Assembly (NCBI GenBank): GCA_028293445.1
Contig: JAQGOU010000484.1
Coordinates: forward strand, 1 to 40,357
DNA: 40,357 bases
Source: Verrucomicrobiales bacterium
Lineage (GTDB): Bacteria; Verrucomicrobiota; Verrucomicrobiia; Limisphaerales; JACDHS01
Direction: 5' to 3'
In this document: in pieces, positions 16,075 to 23,508 of the stretch
Layout of the letters: each line of letters starts with the position of its first letter
Position numbering within the stretch: position 1 is the stretch's first letter
Position numbers and translations under genes: made by a program
Notes under the pieces: model-generated
Told to the model about the DNA's origin: nothing
Seen by the model: the letters and a program-made list of their open reading frames with translations, nothing else
Database searches by the model: none

Positions 16075-16659
16075 ATGAAACCAAGTTCCTATAGTTTGAT
16101 TCTCGGCGTTGCCCTGCTCGCAGGCTGCGCCACACAAAATGCCACCTACGTTGATCCGAATGGCACGCACACGCTGGCCACGGTAAACAAGATCAACATC
16201 CAAGACTGGTCCAATGCCGCTGAGACGATGATCAATTCATTGTTGGATTCCGGCAAAGTCCAGACGCACGGCACTGAACCGGCGATCCTCGCGATCAGTC
16301 GTATCTTGAATAACACCACTGAACAGATCGACATCGACATGCTCACCAAGAAGATGCGTGTCGCGCTGAACAAGAGTGGCAAAATGGTGACGACCACGAC
16401 CCAGGGCCTCGGCGGCGCGGAAGATCCGCTCGCCAAAGGTTTGCAGGACCAGGAAGCCTTCATCAAGAACACGAAGGTGACCCGCAATCCTGATTACACG
16501 CTCTCTGGCAAGATCATTGAAGACCGCGCGCGCGTTGGTAACGTGCGTCAGGCTTCCTACATCTTCCAATTGTCCTTGAGCTCGTCGGACGGCCTCGCTG
16601 TTTGGGAAGAAGAGAAGACCATTACCAAACAAGGCACCAAGCCGGCTGCTGGCTGGTAA
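16075..16659 (+). CDS. lpoB: LpoB-like penicillin-binding-protein activator lipoprotein
   Basis: A 194-residue predicted outer-membrane lipoprotein with lipobox LLAGC (Cys18). Its body has the LpoB fold signature: INIQDWSNAAETMINSLLDS, PAILAISRILNNTTEQIDID, then LTKKMRVALNKSGK and PDYTLSGKIIEDRARVGNVR, and a final YIFQLSLSSSDGLAVWEEEK. In E. coli LpoB spans the periplasm to activate PBP1B. This copy lacks the long Pro-rich linker of the E. coli protein. The ATG at 16075 is chosen because the signal peptide starts there, 4 bp after the ycfL stop. An in-frame TTG at 16054 would overlap ycfL. No PBP gene is nearby. A strong terminator follows. Confidence 0.87.
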   Translation: MKPSSYSLILGVALLAGCATQNATYVDPNGTHTLATVNKINIQDWSNAAETMINSLLDSGKVQTHGTEPAILAISRILNNTTEQIDIDMLTKKMRVALNKSGKMVTTTTQGLGGAEDPLAKGLQDQEAFIKNTKVTRNPDYTLSGKIIEDRARVGNVRQASYIFQLSLSSSDGLAVWEEEKTITKQGTKPAAGW

Positions 16660-16677
16660 GACGTTTAAAGTTTCCGC

Positions 16678-16709
16678 AAGCCGCGATGATTCGTCATCGC
16701 GGCTTTTTT
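16678..16709 (+). terminator. Rho-independent terminator of the envelope operon
   Basis: A perfect 12-bp stem (AAGCCGCGATGA with TCATCGCGGCTT) closes on a TTCG tetraloop, and the second arm runs directly into a T-tract ending at 16709. It lies 18 bp after the lpoB stop. Its second arm overlaps the 3' end of the convergent ubiE gene. The opposite strand lacks a T-tract, so termination should be one-directional. Confidence 0.92.
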
Positions 16710-17413
16710 GCGTAATTGATGCTCATGATGCCGCCGAGCAAATTGATGGTGCGCACTTCTTCGCAGCCGATCTCCTTCATCTTTTTCTCCACGCCACGCT
16801 GAGCGGGATAGTTTTTCAACGATTCGAGAATGTAAGCGTGCGTATCGAAGTCGCCGCAGAACAGTTTACCGAATACGGGCACAAATAATTTCAGATAAGC
16901 AAAGTAGAGCTTTCGCCAGATCACATTGTCCGGCTTGCCGAAATCAAGCACCAGCAAACGACCACCTGGCTTGGCCACGCGCCACATTTCTTCCAGCCCG
17001 CGGCTCCACTTCGGTAGATTACGCAGTCCGTAGCCGACGGTGACGATTTCAAAATGGTTATCTGGAAAAGGAACAGCCTGCGCATCGCCGCGGATGAAGC
17101 CGGGATGGGACAAGTGTGATTTCTGGTTCCGCGTCGCGGCAACCTCCAGCATCGCCTGGCTGAAATCGAGTCCAACGACTTCTGCGCCGGCGTTCGCGAG
17201 AAGAAAGGAAATGTCACCGGTGCCGCAGCAAATATCGAGGGCGTGTTCTCCCGGTTTCACAGCAGCGAGACGAATCAGTTGCCGTTTCCAAAGGCGATGC
17301 AGCCAGAAGCTTTGGAGATCGTTGATGAGATCGTAGCGCGGGGCGATTGCGGCAAAGAGATCATTGACCTTGGCTCCGCGTTGTTCACCCGGTTGATAAA
17401 ATTTGTTGGCCAT
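16694..17413 (-). CDS. ubiE: Demethylmenaquinone/ubiquinone methyltransferase
   Basis: A 239-residue class I SAM-dependent methyltransferase of the UbiE/MenG/COQ5 family, which methylates the quinone ring in the last step of menaquinone synthesis or a late step of ubiquinone synthesis. FYQPGEQRGAKVNDLFAAIA and the APRYDLIND segment form the family N-terminus. The SAM motif ALDICCGTGDI is at about 58-68, and VGYGLRNLP and GGRLLVLDFGKP are the UbiE signature motifs. NLLGGIMSINYAKK closes the protein. The ATG read from 17413 is preferred to the TTG at 17422. It is the last gene of a minus-strand operon, 29 bp after deoC. Its final codons form half of the envelope-operon terminator. Confidence 0.93.
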   Translation of the reverse strand: MANKFYQPGEQRGAKVNDLFAAIAPRYDLINDLQSFWLHRLWKRQLIRLAAVKPGEHALDICCGTGDISFLLANAGAEVVGLDFSQAMLEVAATRNQKSHLSHPGFIRGDAQAVPFPDNHFEIVTVGYGLRNLPKWSRGLEEMWRVAKPGGRLLVLDFGKPDNVIWRKLYFAYLKLFVPVFGKLFCGDFDTHAYILESLKNYPAQRGVEKKMKEIGCEEVRTINLLGGIMSINYAKKPR

Positions 17414-17442
17414 CAAGGGCAACGCGCAGCGTTATTGCGACA

Positions 17443-18378
17443 TCACGGCAGCGAAAAGTAATCCGCGTTTTGATAGTTCCCATCAGCCGTCTTCACGACC
17501 TGCATGAGAACATCGGTCAAGAGCGTGCTTGCGCCAAAACGAAACATTTCCGGATTCAACCAATCATCACCGAGCGTTTCCTTCACCATCACGAGGTAAG
17601 CCAGCGCCTGCTTCGAGGTGCGAATACCACCGGCCGGTTTCATGCCGATACGGATACCCGTCGCGAAGAAATAATCACGAATCGCTTCGAGCATCACGAG
17701 CGTAACGGGCATCGTCGCGGCGGGAGAAACTTTTCCAGTGGACGTCTTGATGAAGTCGCCGCCCGCTTCCATGGCGATTTGCGAGGCGAGTCGGACATTG
17801 TCGTAGGTGACCAGTTCGCCCGTTTCCAAAATGACTTTTAAATGGGCTGCGCCGCAGGCTTCTTTCGTCGCAGCAATCTCGTCGAATACTTTTCCATAAT
17901 CGCCGGAAAGAAACGCACAGCGATCGATCACCATATCGATTTCATCCGCCCCATCGGCCACGGCACGGCGGGTTTCTTCCAGCTTCGTGCGTAACGGAAA
18001 TTGTCCACTGGGAAAACCAGTTGCGACTGCGGCGACGTGCACAGCCGAGCCAGCACCGAGAAATTTGCGGGCGTACTTCACCATGTTCGGGTAGACGCAG
18101 ACCGCCGCGCAGCTTGGCACACCGTATTTAGCATCGATCGGACGCAATGCTTTCCGGCAAAGATATGCCACTTTGCCTGGAGTATCTTTTCCTTCCAGCG
18201 TGGTGAGATCCATCATCGAGACGGACAGTTTTAATCCCGCGATTTTGGAAGTTGTCTTGATGCTCCGTTTGGTGAAAGAGGCCGCGCGTTCTTCGACCAT
18301 CACCTGGTCAATGGTGGGAACGGTATGGTTGCGGCTGGCGCTTTTGGAACTGCGCGAGGGTGCGGCCACGGAATTCAT
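17443..18378 (-). CDS. deoC: Deoxyribose-phosphate aldolase, long eukaryote-like form
   Basis: Cleaves 2-deoxyribose 5-phosphate to acetaldehyde and glyceraldehyde 3-phosphate in deoxynucleoside breakdown. The 311-residue protein has the catalytic set: Asp148 in ADEIDMV, Lys181 in LKVILETGEL, and the Schiff-base Lys211 in DFIKTSTGK, with MKPAGGIRT forming the phosphate site. The ~60-residue N-terminal extension, followed by MMDLTTLEGKDTP and AAVCVYPNMV, resembles the human-type long DERA rather than the 250-residue bacterial form. The start is the ATG read from 18378. A TTG at 18408 would overlap the upstream transporter gene. It lies 19 bp after the transporter stop and 29 bp before ubiE. 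Confidence 0.93.
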   Translation of the reverse strand: MNSVAAPSRSSKSASRNHTVPTIDQVMVEERAASFTKRSIKTTSKIAGLKLSVSMMDLTTLEGKDTPGKVAYLCRKALRPIDAKYGVPSCAAVCVYPNMVKYARKFLGAGSAVHVAAVATGFPSGQFPLRTKLEETRRAVADGADEIDMVIDRCAFLSGDYGKVFDEIAATKEACGAAHLKVILETGELVTYDNVRLASQIAMEAGGDFIKTSTGKVSPAATMPVTLVMLEAIRDYFFATGIRIGMKPAGGIRTSKQALAYLVMVKETLGDDWLNPEMFRFGASTLLTDVLMQVVKTADGNYQNADYFSLP

Positions 18379-18397
18379 TGGGGCCAGAGTAGCCAAC

Positions 18398-19573
18398 TCA
18401 ACGGACAAAATTCGAGTTTATTTTCGGCAGCGTATGCGCGAGGACCGTTCCCACGATGAGGCCAATGAGATATCCGTACGGCAACCCATTGGCAATCAAC
18501 CCGACCAGCAGCACGAGAAACAAATTGAACCGGGAGTCGACGACATCCCGCGTCAGCAACATCAGGGCGATACCTTCAAATAAAAGAATGACTCCCAGGA
18601 TCGGCAACGGGAAAACTTGCACGACGTTTTCAAAGCCATTTGCGAACCCGAATCCGATCAATAAATAAATCGAGCCGTAGATGATGATGGATCCACCAGT
18701 GCGCGCTCCGAAGGTGTAATGCCCAGCCAATCCACCGGAACCATGGCAGGTCGGCACGCCACTGAAGAACGGATTCAGCAGATTCATCAGCGAATAGGTG
18801 AAGCTGATTTTTTTTAGACTGGGAGCCCGATCTGGAAAGAGGTCGAGTGCCGTTTGGCGCGCCGCGAGAATCGAGTTGCCGATCGAGAGTGGAATTTGTG
18901 GCAACGCGAGCAGCAGAAAACCGGTGGCGATATCCTGCATCTTTGGCGTATGCAGTTTAGGAAAGTTCAGGCCGATACTTTGGCTTGCGGCGAATAAATT
19001 TAGCTTGAGCGAAACCACCGCGTAAATGCCGCCGATGAGAATGAGAAACAGGGCTGCCGGAAATTTCCGATTTCCGTAAAGGAGAATGGCGATAACAAAA
19101 GCAAAGGCCGCGAGGCCGTAGCCGTAAGCTCCATGTTTCGGCACATAATCCTTGAGCGCGAGCGACGCCAATTGCAGACCGAGTCCAAATTGAACTCCGC
19201 GAACGACAGCTTTGGGGATCACTTTGCCCAACCAATCGACGAGTCCGGTCACGGTCAGCAACAGCATGCAAATGCCGATCGCCAGTCCGCCCCCGTAAAG
19301 AATTTCCGGCGTGATCTGTTGGCCGGCTTTTTGCGCGATGACCATCACCGCGACCGCCTTGAGCGGCTGGGCCGGCATCGGCATCCGGTAGAATAATCCG
19401 GTCAACACCTGCATCGCGCCAAAAAGAATCAGGACACTGGCGACGTCGAGTTGCGCCGCAAGGATCATTCCGACGATTAATGGGAGATCTGTCCCGATGT
19501 CACCAAAAGCACCGGCGAATTCGTTTCGATCAAAACGAATGCCTTTGGAATCTGGTGCGGCGGTTTTACTCAT
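18398..19573 (-). CDS. Probable molybdate transporter, MOT1 type (SulP-related)
   Basis: A 391-residue membrane protein with about ten hydrophobic helices. It carries the hallmarks of MOT1-type molybdate/sulfate transporters: GAFGDIGTDLPLIVGM near the N-terminus, MPMPAQPLKAVAV in the third helix region, and VPTCHGSGGLAGHYTFGART in the second half. There is no STAS domain, unlike ordinary SulP sulfate carriers. MOT1 proteins take up molybdate, which would fit a cell with a molybdoenzyme such as the XdhB at the window's left edge. It is first in a three-gene operon with deoC and ubiE. The substrate is assigned from motifs only. Confidence 0.85.
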   Translation of the reverse strand: MSKTAAPDSKGIRFDRNEFAGAFGDIGTDLPLIVGMILAAQLDVASVLILFGAMQVLTGLFYRMPMPAQPLKAVAVMVIAQKAGQQITPEILYGGGLAIGICMLLLTVTGLVDWLGKVIPKAVVRGVQFGLGLQLASLALKDYVPKHGAYGYGLAAFAFVIAILLYGNRKFPAALFLILIGGIYAVVSLKLNLFAASQSIGLNFPKLHTPKMQDIATGFLLLALPQIPLSIGNSILAARQTALDLFPDRAPSLKKISFTYSLMNLLNPFFSGVPTCHGSGGLAGHYTFGARTGGSIIIYGSIYLLIGFGFANGFENVVQVFPLPILGVILLFEGIALMLLTRDVVDSRFNLFLVLLVGLIANGLPYGYLIGLIVGTVLAHTLPKINSNFVR

Positions 19574-19727
19574 CGGCTCTATCAGACTTGGTTCGAGGTG
19601 TGAGAATCCGGTGTGAGTAAATGTTTGTAAAGTGCGGACCTGCTTTCAGGCGGGAAATTGCCTTTGCATCCACCGTCGGTCGTCCACGCAGATGCATTAG
19701 CTTTGCTATTCTTACATTGCGATAGAT

Positions 19728-20131
19728 TTCGCGAGCGGAACGACGATGTAACTCTGGAAAATGAGTCCGGACGAAAAATCTGTGGCTATGTTACTCTGGA
19801 AAATGGCTCCGCTCGCGATCTGAACGATTTTCCAGAGTGACATAGGCGTACGTTTCCAAATCTGAAAGGGTTTACATGCCAACATGGAGGTGGATTCGCG
19901 AAATCAGTCGCGTGTCAGCCGGAAAAGTTGGTGCGTTTCCGAGTTCAGTGAATTTCCATTCACGAAAACGACTCCGGCCGCAAAATTCGTGGCAATGTTA
20001 CTCTGGAAAATCGTTCCGCTCGCGAACTCGTTAACTTTCCATTCTGTCAAACGGTTCAGATCGCGAGCTGAACGCCAATGTTACTCTGACATAACGATGA
20101 ATTCGCGGATTGGATGCCTATGTTGCTCTGA
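19728..20131. repeat. Cluster of ATGTTACTCTGGAAAAT repeats, probable remnant transposon ends (IS21-like)
   Basis: The motif ATGTTACTCTGGAAAAT occurs at 19746-19762 (one mismatch), 19788-19804 and 19995-20011, and inverted at 19827-19843 (one mismatch). Shortened copies sit at 20078-20089 and 20120-20131. The copies are joined by TCCGCTCGCGA-like segments. About 65 bp around the second copy (19763-19826) recurs imperfectly at 19970-20034, and copies two and three form a long hairpin. Multiple short repeats of this TGTYACTCTGGAAAA type are a habit of IS21-family ends, but no istA or istB gene is here, so this is inference. Confidence 0.65.
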
Positions 20132-20543
20132 CGCGGCGTTCAGTTTTGGGCCGGAAGAGCTTATTTTGCAGGCAAATAGGTACATTTGAGGAGTTTTCTC
20201 GGTTTCGGAACGGTTTTGGTGGAGCGAGAGCGGGTTGCTCGGCGAGGTCAGGTTCACGAGAGTTCGACGGTGGACGTGATCCGATGGTCGGACGGCAAAA
20301 CAAGCGAAGGTCATGGCAACCGGAGGTCGATAAAACCCTTTGGAGGGGAGGTTGGATTAACCTTATCTAATGAACGGATTTATTGAGAATGAAGGGAGGC
20401 GGGAAGCGTTGAGAGGTGCCTTGCGTCTCGCTCATTTAGAGCACATGACCCTCCGTGAAGCGAGGGTGTTTCAGGGAGTTGGCCCACCAGTGGTTAAAAC
20501 TCTGCCCGATTGAGTTCGTCTCGCCTGCGCTTAGGCTGTAGGT
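20132..20543. other. Gene-free stretch upstream of ubiB
   Basis: About 410 bp with no credible gene. Open frames here lack family resemblance. A 6-bp stem hairpin, ACCCTC/GAGGGT, lies at 20448-20467, and a short palindrome TCCGA-TGG-TCGGA lies at 20280-20292. The ubiB promoter must lie here or within the repeat cluster, but none could be assigned with confidence. Confidence 0.4.
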
Positions 20544-22229
20544 ATGAACCTCTCGTTCCAGCGCCGTCACCTCAGACGTTACAAGGATATTGCGAAGCTC
20601 CTTTTTAAGTACGGCCGGGCTGACGTCGCCAAGCAATTCAGTGAACGCGCGGAGCTGTTGGATGAGGACGTTTTCGCGGGCAAATCCGGCCCGCCCGAAG
20701 AGTTGGCTGATGACCTGGAAAAAATGGGACCCACTTACGTCAAACTCGGGCAAATTCTTTCCAGCCGGGCAGATCTTTTGCCGGAACGCTACCTGAAGGC
20801 GCTCTCCCGGCTGCAGGATAAAGTAAAACCTTTCGGCTACGACGAGGTCGAAAGGATTGTTGCTGCTGAATTAGGGGTGCGCATTTCCAAAGCGTTCGCC
20901 GAGTTCAAAAAAGAACCGTTGGCAGCGGCCTCGCTTGGACAGGTGCATCGCGCCATTCTGCGTGATGCGCGCGACGTTGTGGTGAAAGTGCAACGGCCGG
21001 AGATTCGCAAACAAATCGCCGAAGACCTGGAGGTTCTCGATGAAATTACCACCTTCCTCGATGAACACATTGAGGCCGCGCACCGTTATCAGCTTCGAAA
21101 GATATTTGGTGAGTTCCAAAAAACATTAATTCGCGAATTGGATTATCAACAGGAAGCGATGCATTTGACGGCGATCGCCGACAGCCTGGCCGAGTTTGAG
21201 ACCATCGTTGTCCCGCGTCCGGTCCTTGATTATACCACGCGAGCGGTCCTCACGATGGACTACATCGACGGGGTAAAAATCACCGATGTTTCGCCGGTGG
21301 TTAAAACAGAGATGAATGGAGCGAAACTGGCCGATGACCTGTTCAAAGCTTACTTGAAGCAACTTCTCGTGGATGGACTTTTTCATTCCGATCCGCATCC
21401 AGGAAATGTGTTGCTGACGCCCGATAATCGCATTGCCTTGATTGATCTTGGCATGGTTGGGCACACCACTCCGCAGATGCAGGAGAAGCTCTTGAAGTTA
21501 CTTCTGGCGATCAGCGAAGGGCGGAGCGACGAAGCTGCGGAGATCGCGATTCAAATCAGCGAGACAACGGAATACTTCGATGACGTCGAGTTTCGCCGGA
21601 AGATCGCCGATCTTGTCGCCCAACATAGCGAACAGAGCCTCGCGAAGATTGATGTTGGCCGGATCATTTTGGAAATCGTGCGCGCGGCCGGCGAAAATGG
21701 CCTCTATGTCCCGGTCGAATTGACGATGTTGGGCAAAACCTTGCTGCAACTCGATACGATTGGACGTGCACTCGACGACAAGTTTAACCCGACCGAAGCG
21801 GTCCGCCGTCACGTGGATGAAATTCTGGCGCGAAGGTTGAAGAAGGATGCCACTCCACGGAAAGTTGTTTCGTCGCTGTTGGAGATGAAGGATTTCGTGG
21901 GAGGTCTGCCGCACCGGGTGAACAAAATTTTGGATGCGGTCGGGAATGCTGAACTGGAATTGAAAGTCCGGACGACCGATGTGCATTTTCTGATGGAAGG
22001 CTTTCAAAAGGTGGCTAATCGCATCACAACCGGTCTGGTTTTAGCAGCGCTCATTATTGGTGCGGCCTTGCTGATGCAAGTGCAGACGCCGTTTACGCTT
22101 TTTGGATATCCAGGTCTGGCGATGGTCTGCTTTCTTCTCGCGGCGGGCGGCGGGTTCTGGCTCGTTTCTTCGATTGGCCTCAGCGACCACAAAGCGAAGA
22201 AGCGAAAACGCCGCGCCGATTCGCACTAA
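20544..22229 (+). CDS. ubiB: UbiB/AarF (ABC1) atypical kinase-like protein
   Basis: A 561-residue member of the UbiB/COQ8 family, ATPase-kinases that support quinone biosynthesis at the membrane. It has the KxGQ motif (KLGQ, 67-70, in MGPTYVKLGQILSSR), the Ala-rich nucleotide loop AAAS (127-130) that replaces the usual glycine-rich loop, and the nucleotide-binding Lys148 in VVVKVQRP. The catalytic HSDPHPGNVLL and the metal-binding LIDLGMVG follow. Two C-terminal transmembrane helices (about 493-540) anchor it, followed by a basic tail. Family features are complete. It is not in an operon with ubiE, which lies 3 kb away on the other strand, but the two may serve the same quinone pathway. Confidence 0.93.
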   Translation: MNLSFQRRHLRRYKDIAKLLFKYGRADVAKQFSERAELLDEDVFAGKSGPPEELADDLEKMGPTYVKLGQILSSRADLLPERYLKALSRLQDKVKPFGYDEVERIVAAELGVRISKAFAEFKKEPLAAASLGQVHRAILRDARDVVVKVQRPEIRKQIAEDLEVLDEITTFLDEHIEAAHRYQLRKIFGEFQKTLIRELDYQQEAMHLTAIADSLAEFETIVVPRPVLDYTTRAVLTMDYIDGVKITDVSPVVKTEMNGAKLADDLFKAYLKQLLVDGLFHSDPHPGNVLLTPDNRIALIDLGMVGHTTPQMQEKLLKLLLAISEGRSDEAAEIAIQISETTEYFDDVEFRRKIADLVAQHSEQSLAKIDVGRIILEIVRAAGENGLYVPVELTMLGKTLLQLDTIGRALDDKFNPTEAVRRHVDEILARRLKKDATPRKVVSSLLEMKDFVGGLPHRVNKILDAVGNAELELKVRTTDVHFLMEGFQKVANRITTGLVLAALIIGAALLMQVQTPFTLFGYPGLAMVCFLLAAGGGFWLVSSIGLSDHKAKKRKRRADSH

Positions 22230-22279
22230 TCGAAAAAAGTAAAAGACGAAATAAAAGTCTTCAAAACGCCTGTCATGTG

Positions 22280-22295
22280 GATTAACTAGTTAATC
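22280..22295. promoter_or_regulatory. 16-bp perfect palindrome, candidate operator
   Basis: GATTAACTAGTTAATC reads identically on both strands. It ends 7 bp before a -35-like TTGATT in the only intergenic gap upstream of the aminotransferase. Its position and perfect symmetry suit a dimeric regulator, but the regulator is unknown. Confidence 0.5.
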
Positions 22296-22302
22296 AGTTT
22301 CG

Positions 22303-22331
22303 TTGATTGGAGACGCGGATTTCTTTATTCT
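22303..22331 (+). promoter_or_regulatory. Candidate sigma-70 promoter, likely leaderless transcript
   Basis: TTGATT (22303-22308) and TATTCT (22326-22331) are 17 bp apart. The -10 box ends 7 bases before the ATG at 22339, so transcription would begin at or next to the start codon. No Shine-Dalgarno sequence is present, which fits a leaderless mRNA. Confidence 0.5.
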
Positions 22332-22338
22332 CCGCCCC

Positions 22339-23457
22339 ATGCAAAATTTCGCGCCCTTTCACCCGCCGCAGCGACTTCTGTTAGGCCCCGGCCCCAGCAA
22401 CGCTGCGCCTTCTGTCCTGCAGTCCATGTCGCAACCGCTGCTCGGTCATCTGGATCCGCTGTTCGTCAAAATGATGGAAGAAATCAAGGTGATGTTGCGC
22501 AGCATTTTCCAGACAAAGAACGATTTGACGTTTCCGATCAGCGGCACCGGCAGCGCTGGAATGGAATTTTGCTTTGTGAACCTGATCGAACCCGGCGACG
22601 AAGTGATCATCGGTGTGAATGGTGTCTTCGGCACGCGCATGTGCGACGTCGCGGAACGCTGTGGCGCCAAGGTGACAAAAGTCGAAGCGGAATGGGGCTG
22701 CATCATTGAAGCCGACAAAGTCGCCGAGGCGTTGAAGAAGGTTTCGAAGCCAAAGTTGGTCGCCATCGTTCACGCTGAGACCTCGACGGGCGCTTTGACG
22801 CCGGTGGAAGAAATTTCAAAATTGGCCCACGCAGCTGGTGCGTTGTTTTTGCTCGATACAGTCACGTCGCTGGGCGGTTGTCCGGTGAAGCTCGACGAGT
22901 GGGGGGTGGACGCTGTTTACAGTGGCACGCAGAAATGTCTGAGCGCACCTCCAGGCTTGGCGCCGGTTTCATTGAGCCCTCGCGCCATGGAAGTGGCCAC
23001 GAAGCGCAAAACGAAAGTGCAAAGCTGGTATCTCGATGTGAACCTGCTTGCGTCCTATTGGGGCCAGGAACGCGTCTATCATCACACTGCTCCGATCACC
23101 ATGAACTACGGCCTGCACGAAGCCCTGCGCCTTGTGCTGGAAGAAGGACTGGAAGCCCGCTGGAAACGGCACGAACAAAGTTATCTCTCCTTGAAGAAAG
23201 GCTTGGCCGAAATGGGCCTGTCGCTCGCCTCACAAGAAGGTCACCAACTCTGGCAGCTCAATGCCGTGCGTGTGCCGGAAGGTGTCGATGAAGCCGCGGT
23301 GCGTAAAAGTTTCCTCAACGATTACAGCATCGAAATCGGAGCCGGCCTCGGACCGATGAAAGGAAAAATCTGGCGCGTCGGCATGATGGGCGAAAACTCA
23401 ACGCAGAAAAATGTGGAGATCGTTTTGTCCACGTTCAAGAAGACTCTCGGTAAGTAA
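22339..23457 (+). CDS. Class V PLP aminotransferase, alanine-glyoxylate/serine-glyoxylate type
   Basis: A 372-residue PLP enzyme that moves an amino group between alanine or serine and glyoxylate, in photorespiration-like glyoxylate handling or serine metabolism. Diagnostic parts are LLLGPGPSN near the N-terminus, ISGTGSAGMEFCFVNLIEPG, HAETSTGA, LLDTVTSLGG (PLP-ring Asp) and SGTQKCLSAPPGLAPVSLS with the Schiff-base Lys199. The C-terminal domain ends WRVGMMGENS. The ATG at 22339 is chosen because the family starts shortly before LLGPGP; a TTG at 22303 would overlap the promoter. Related aspartate-type phosphoserine or 2-aminoethylphosphonate enzymes are less likely from these motifs. Confidence 0.92.
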   Translation: MQNFAPFHPPQRLLLGPGPSNAAPSVLQSMSQPLLGHLDPLFVKMMEEIKVMLRSIFQTKNDLTFPISGTGSAGMEFCFVNLIEPGDEVIIGVNGVFGTRMCDVAERCGAKVTKVEAEWGCIIEADKVAEALKKVSKPKLVAIVHAETSTGALTPVEEISKLAHAAGALFLLDTVTSLGGCPVKLDEWGVDAVYSGTQKCLSAPPGLAPVSLSPRAMEVATKRKTKVQSWYLDVNLLASYWGQERVYHHTAPITMNYGLHEALRLVLEEGLEARWKRHEQSYLSLKKGLAEMGLSLASQEGHQLWQLNAVRVPEGVDEAAVRKSFLNDYSIEIGAGLGPMKGKIWRVGMMGENSTQKNVEIVLSTFKKTLGK

Positions 23458-23462
23458 TTTGG

Positions 23463-23498
23463 AGTGTAGAGACGCCTTAATTGGGGCGTCTCTACACT
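23463..23498. terminator. 14-bp stem hairpin between convergent genes
   Basis: AGTGTAGAGACGCC pairs perfectly with GGCGTCTCTACACT around an 8-base loop. It fills most of the 51-bp gap between the aminotransferase and the PVC dehydrogenase, so it could end transcription from both sides. There is no U-tract on either strand. The GTAGAGACGC string recalls dispersed extragenic repeats in other bacteria, so it may be a copy of a mobile hairpin. Confidence 0.65.
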
Positions 23499-23508
23499 AA
23501 TTATCTGA

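Noticed and set aside
19884-20189. 101-residue frame across the 19.7-20.1 kb repeats
   Set aside because: Its sequence is only the translated repeat units; no start signal or homology pattern is visible.
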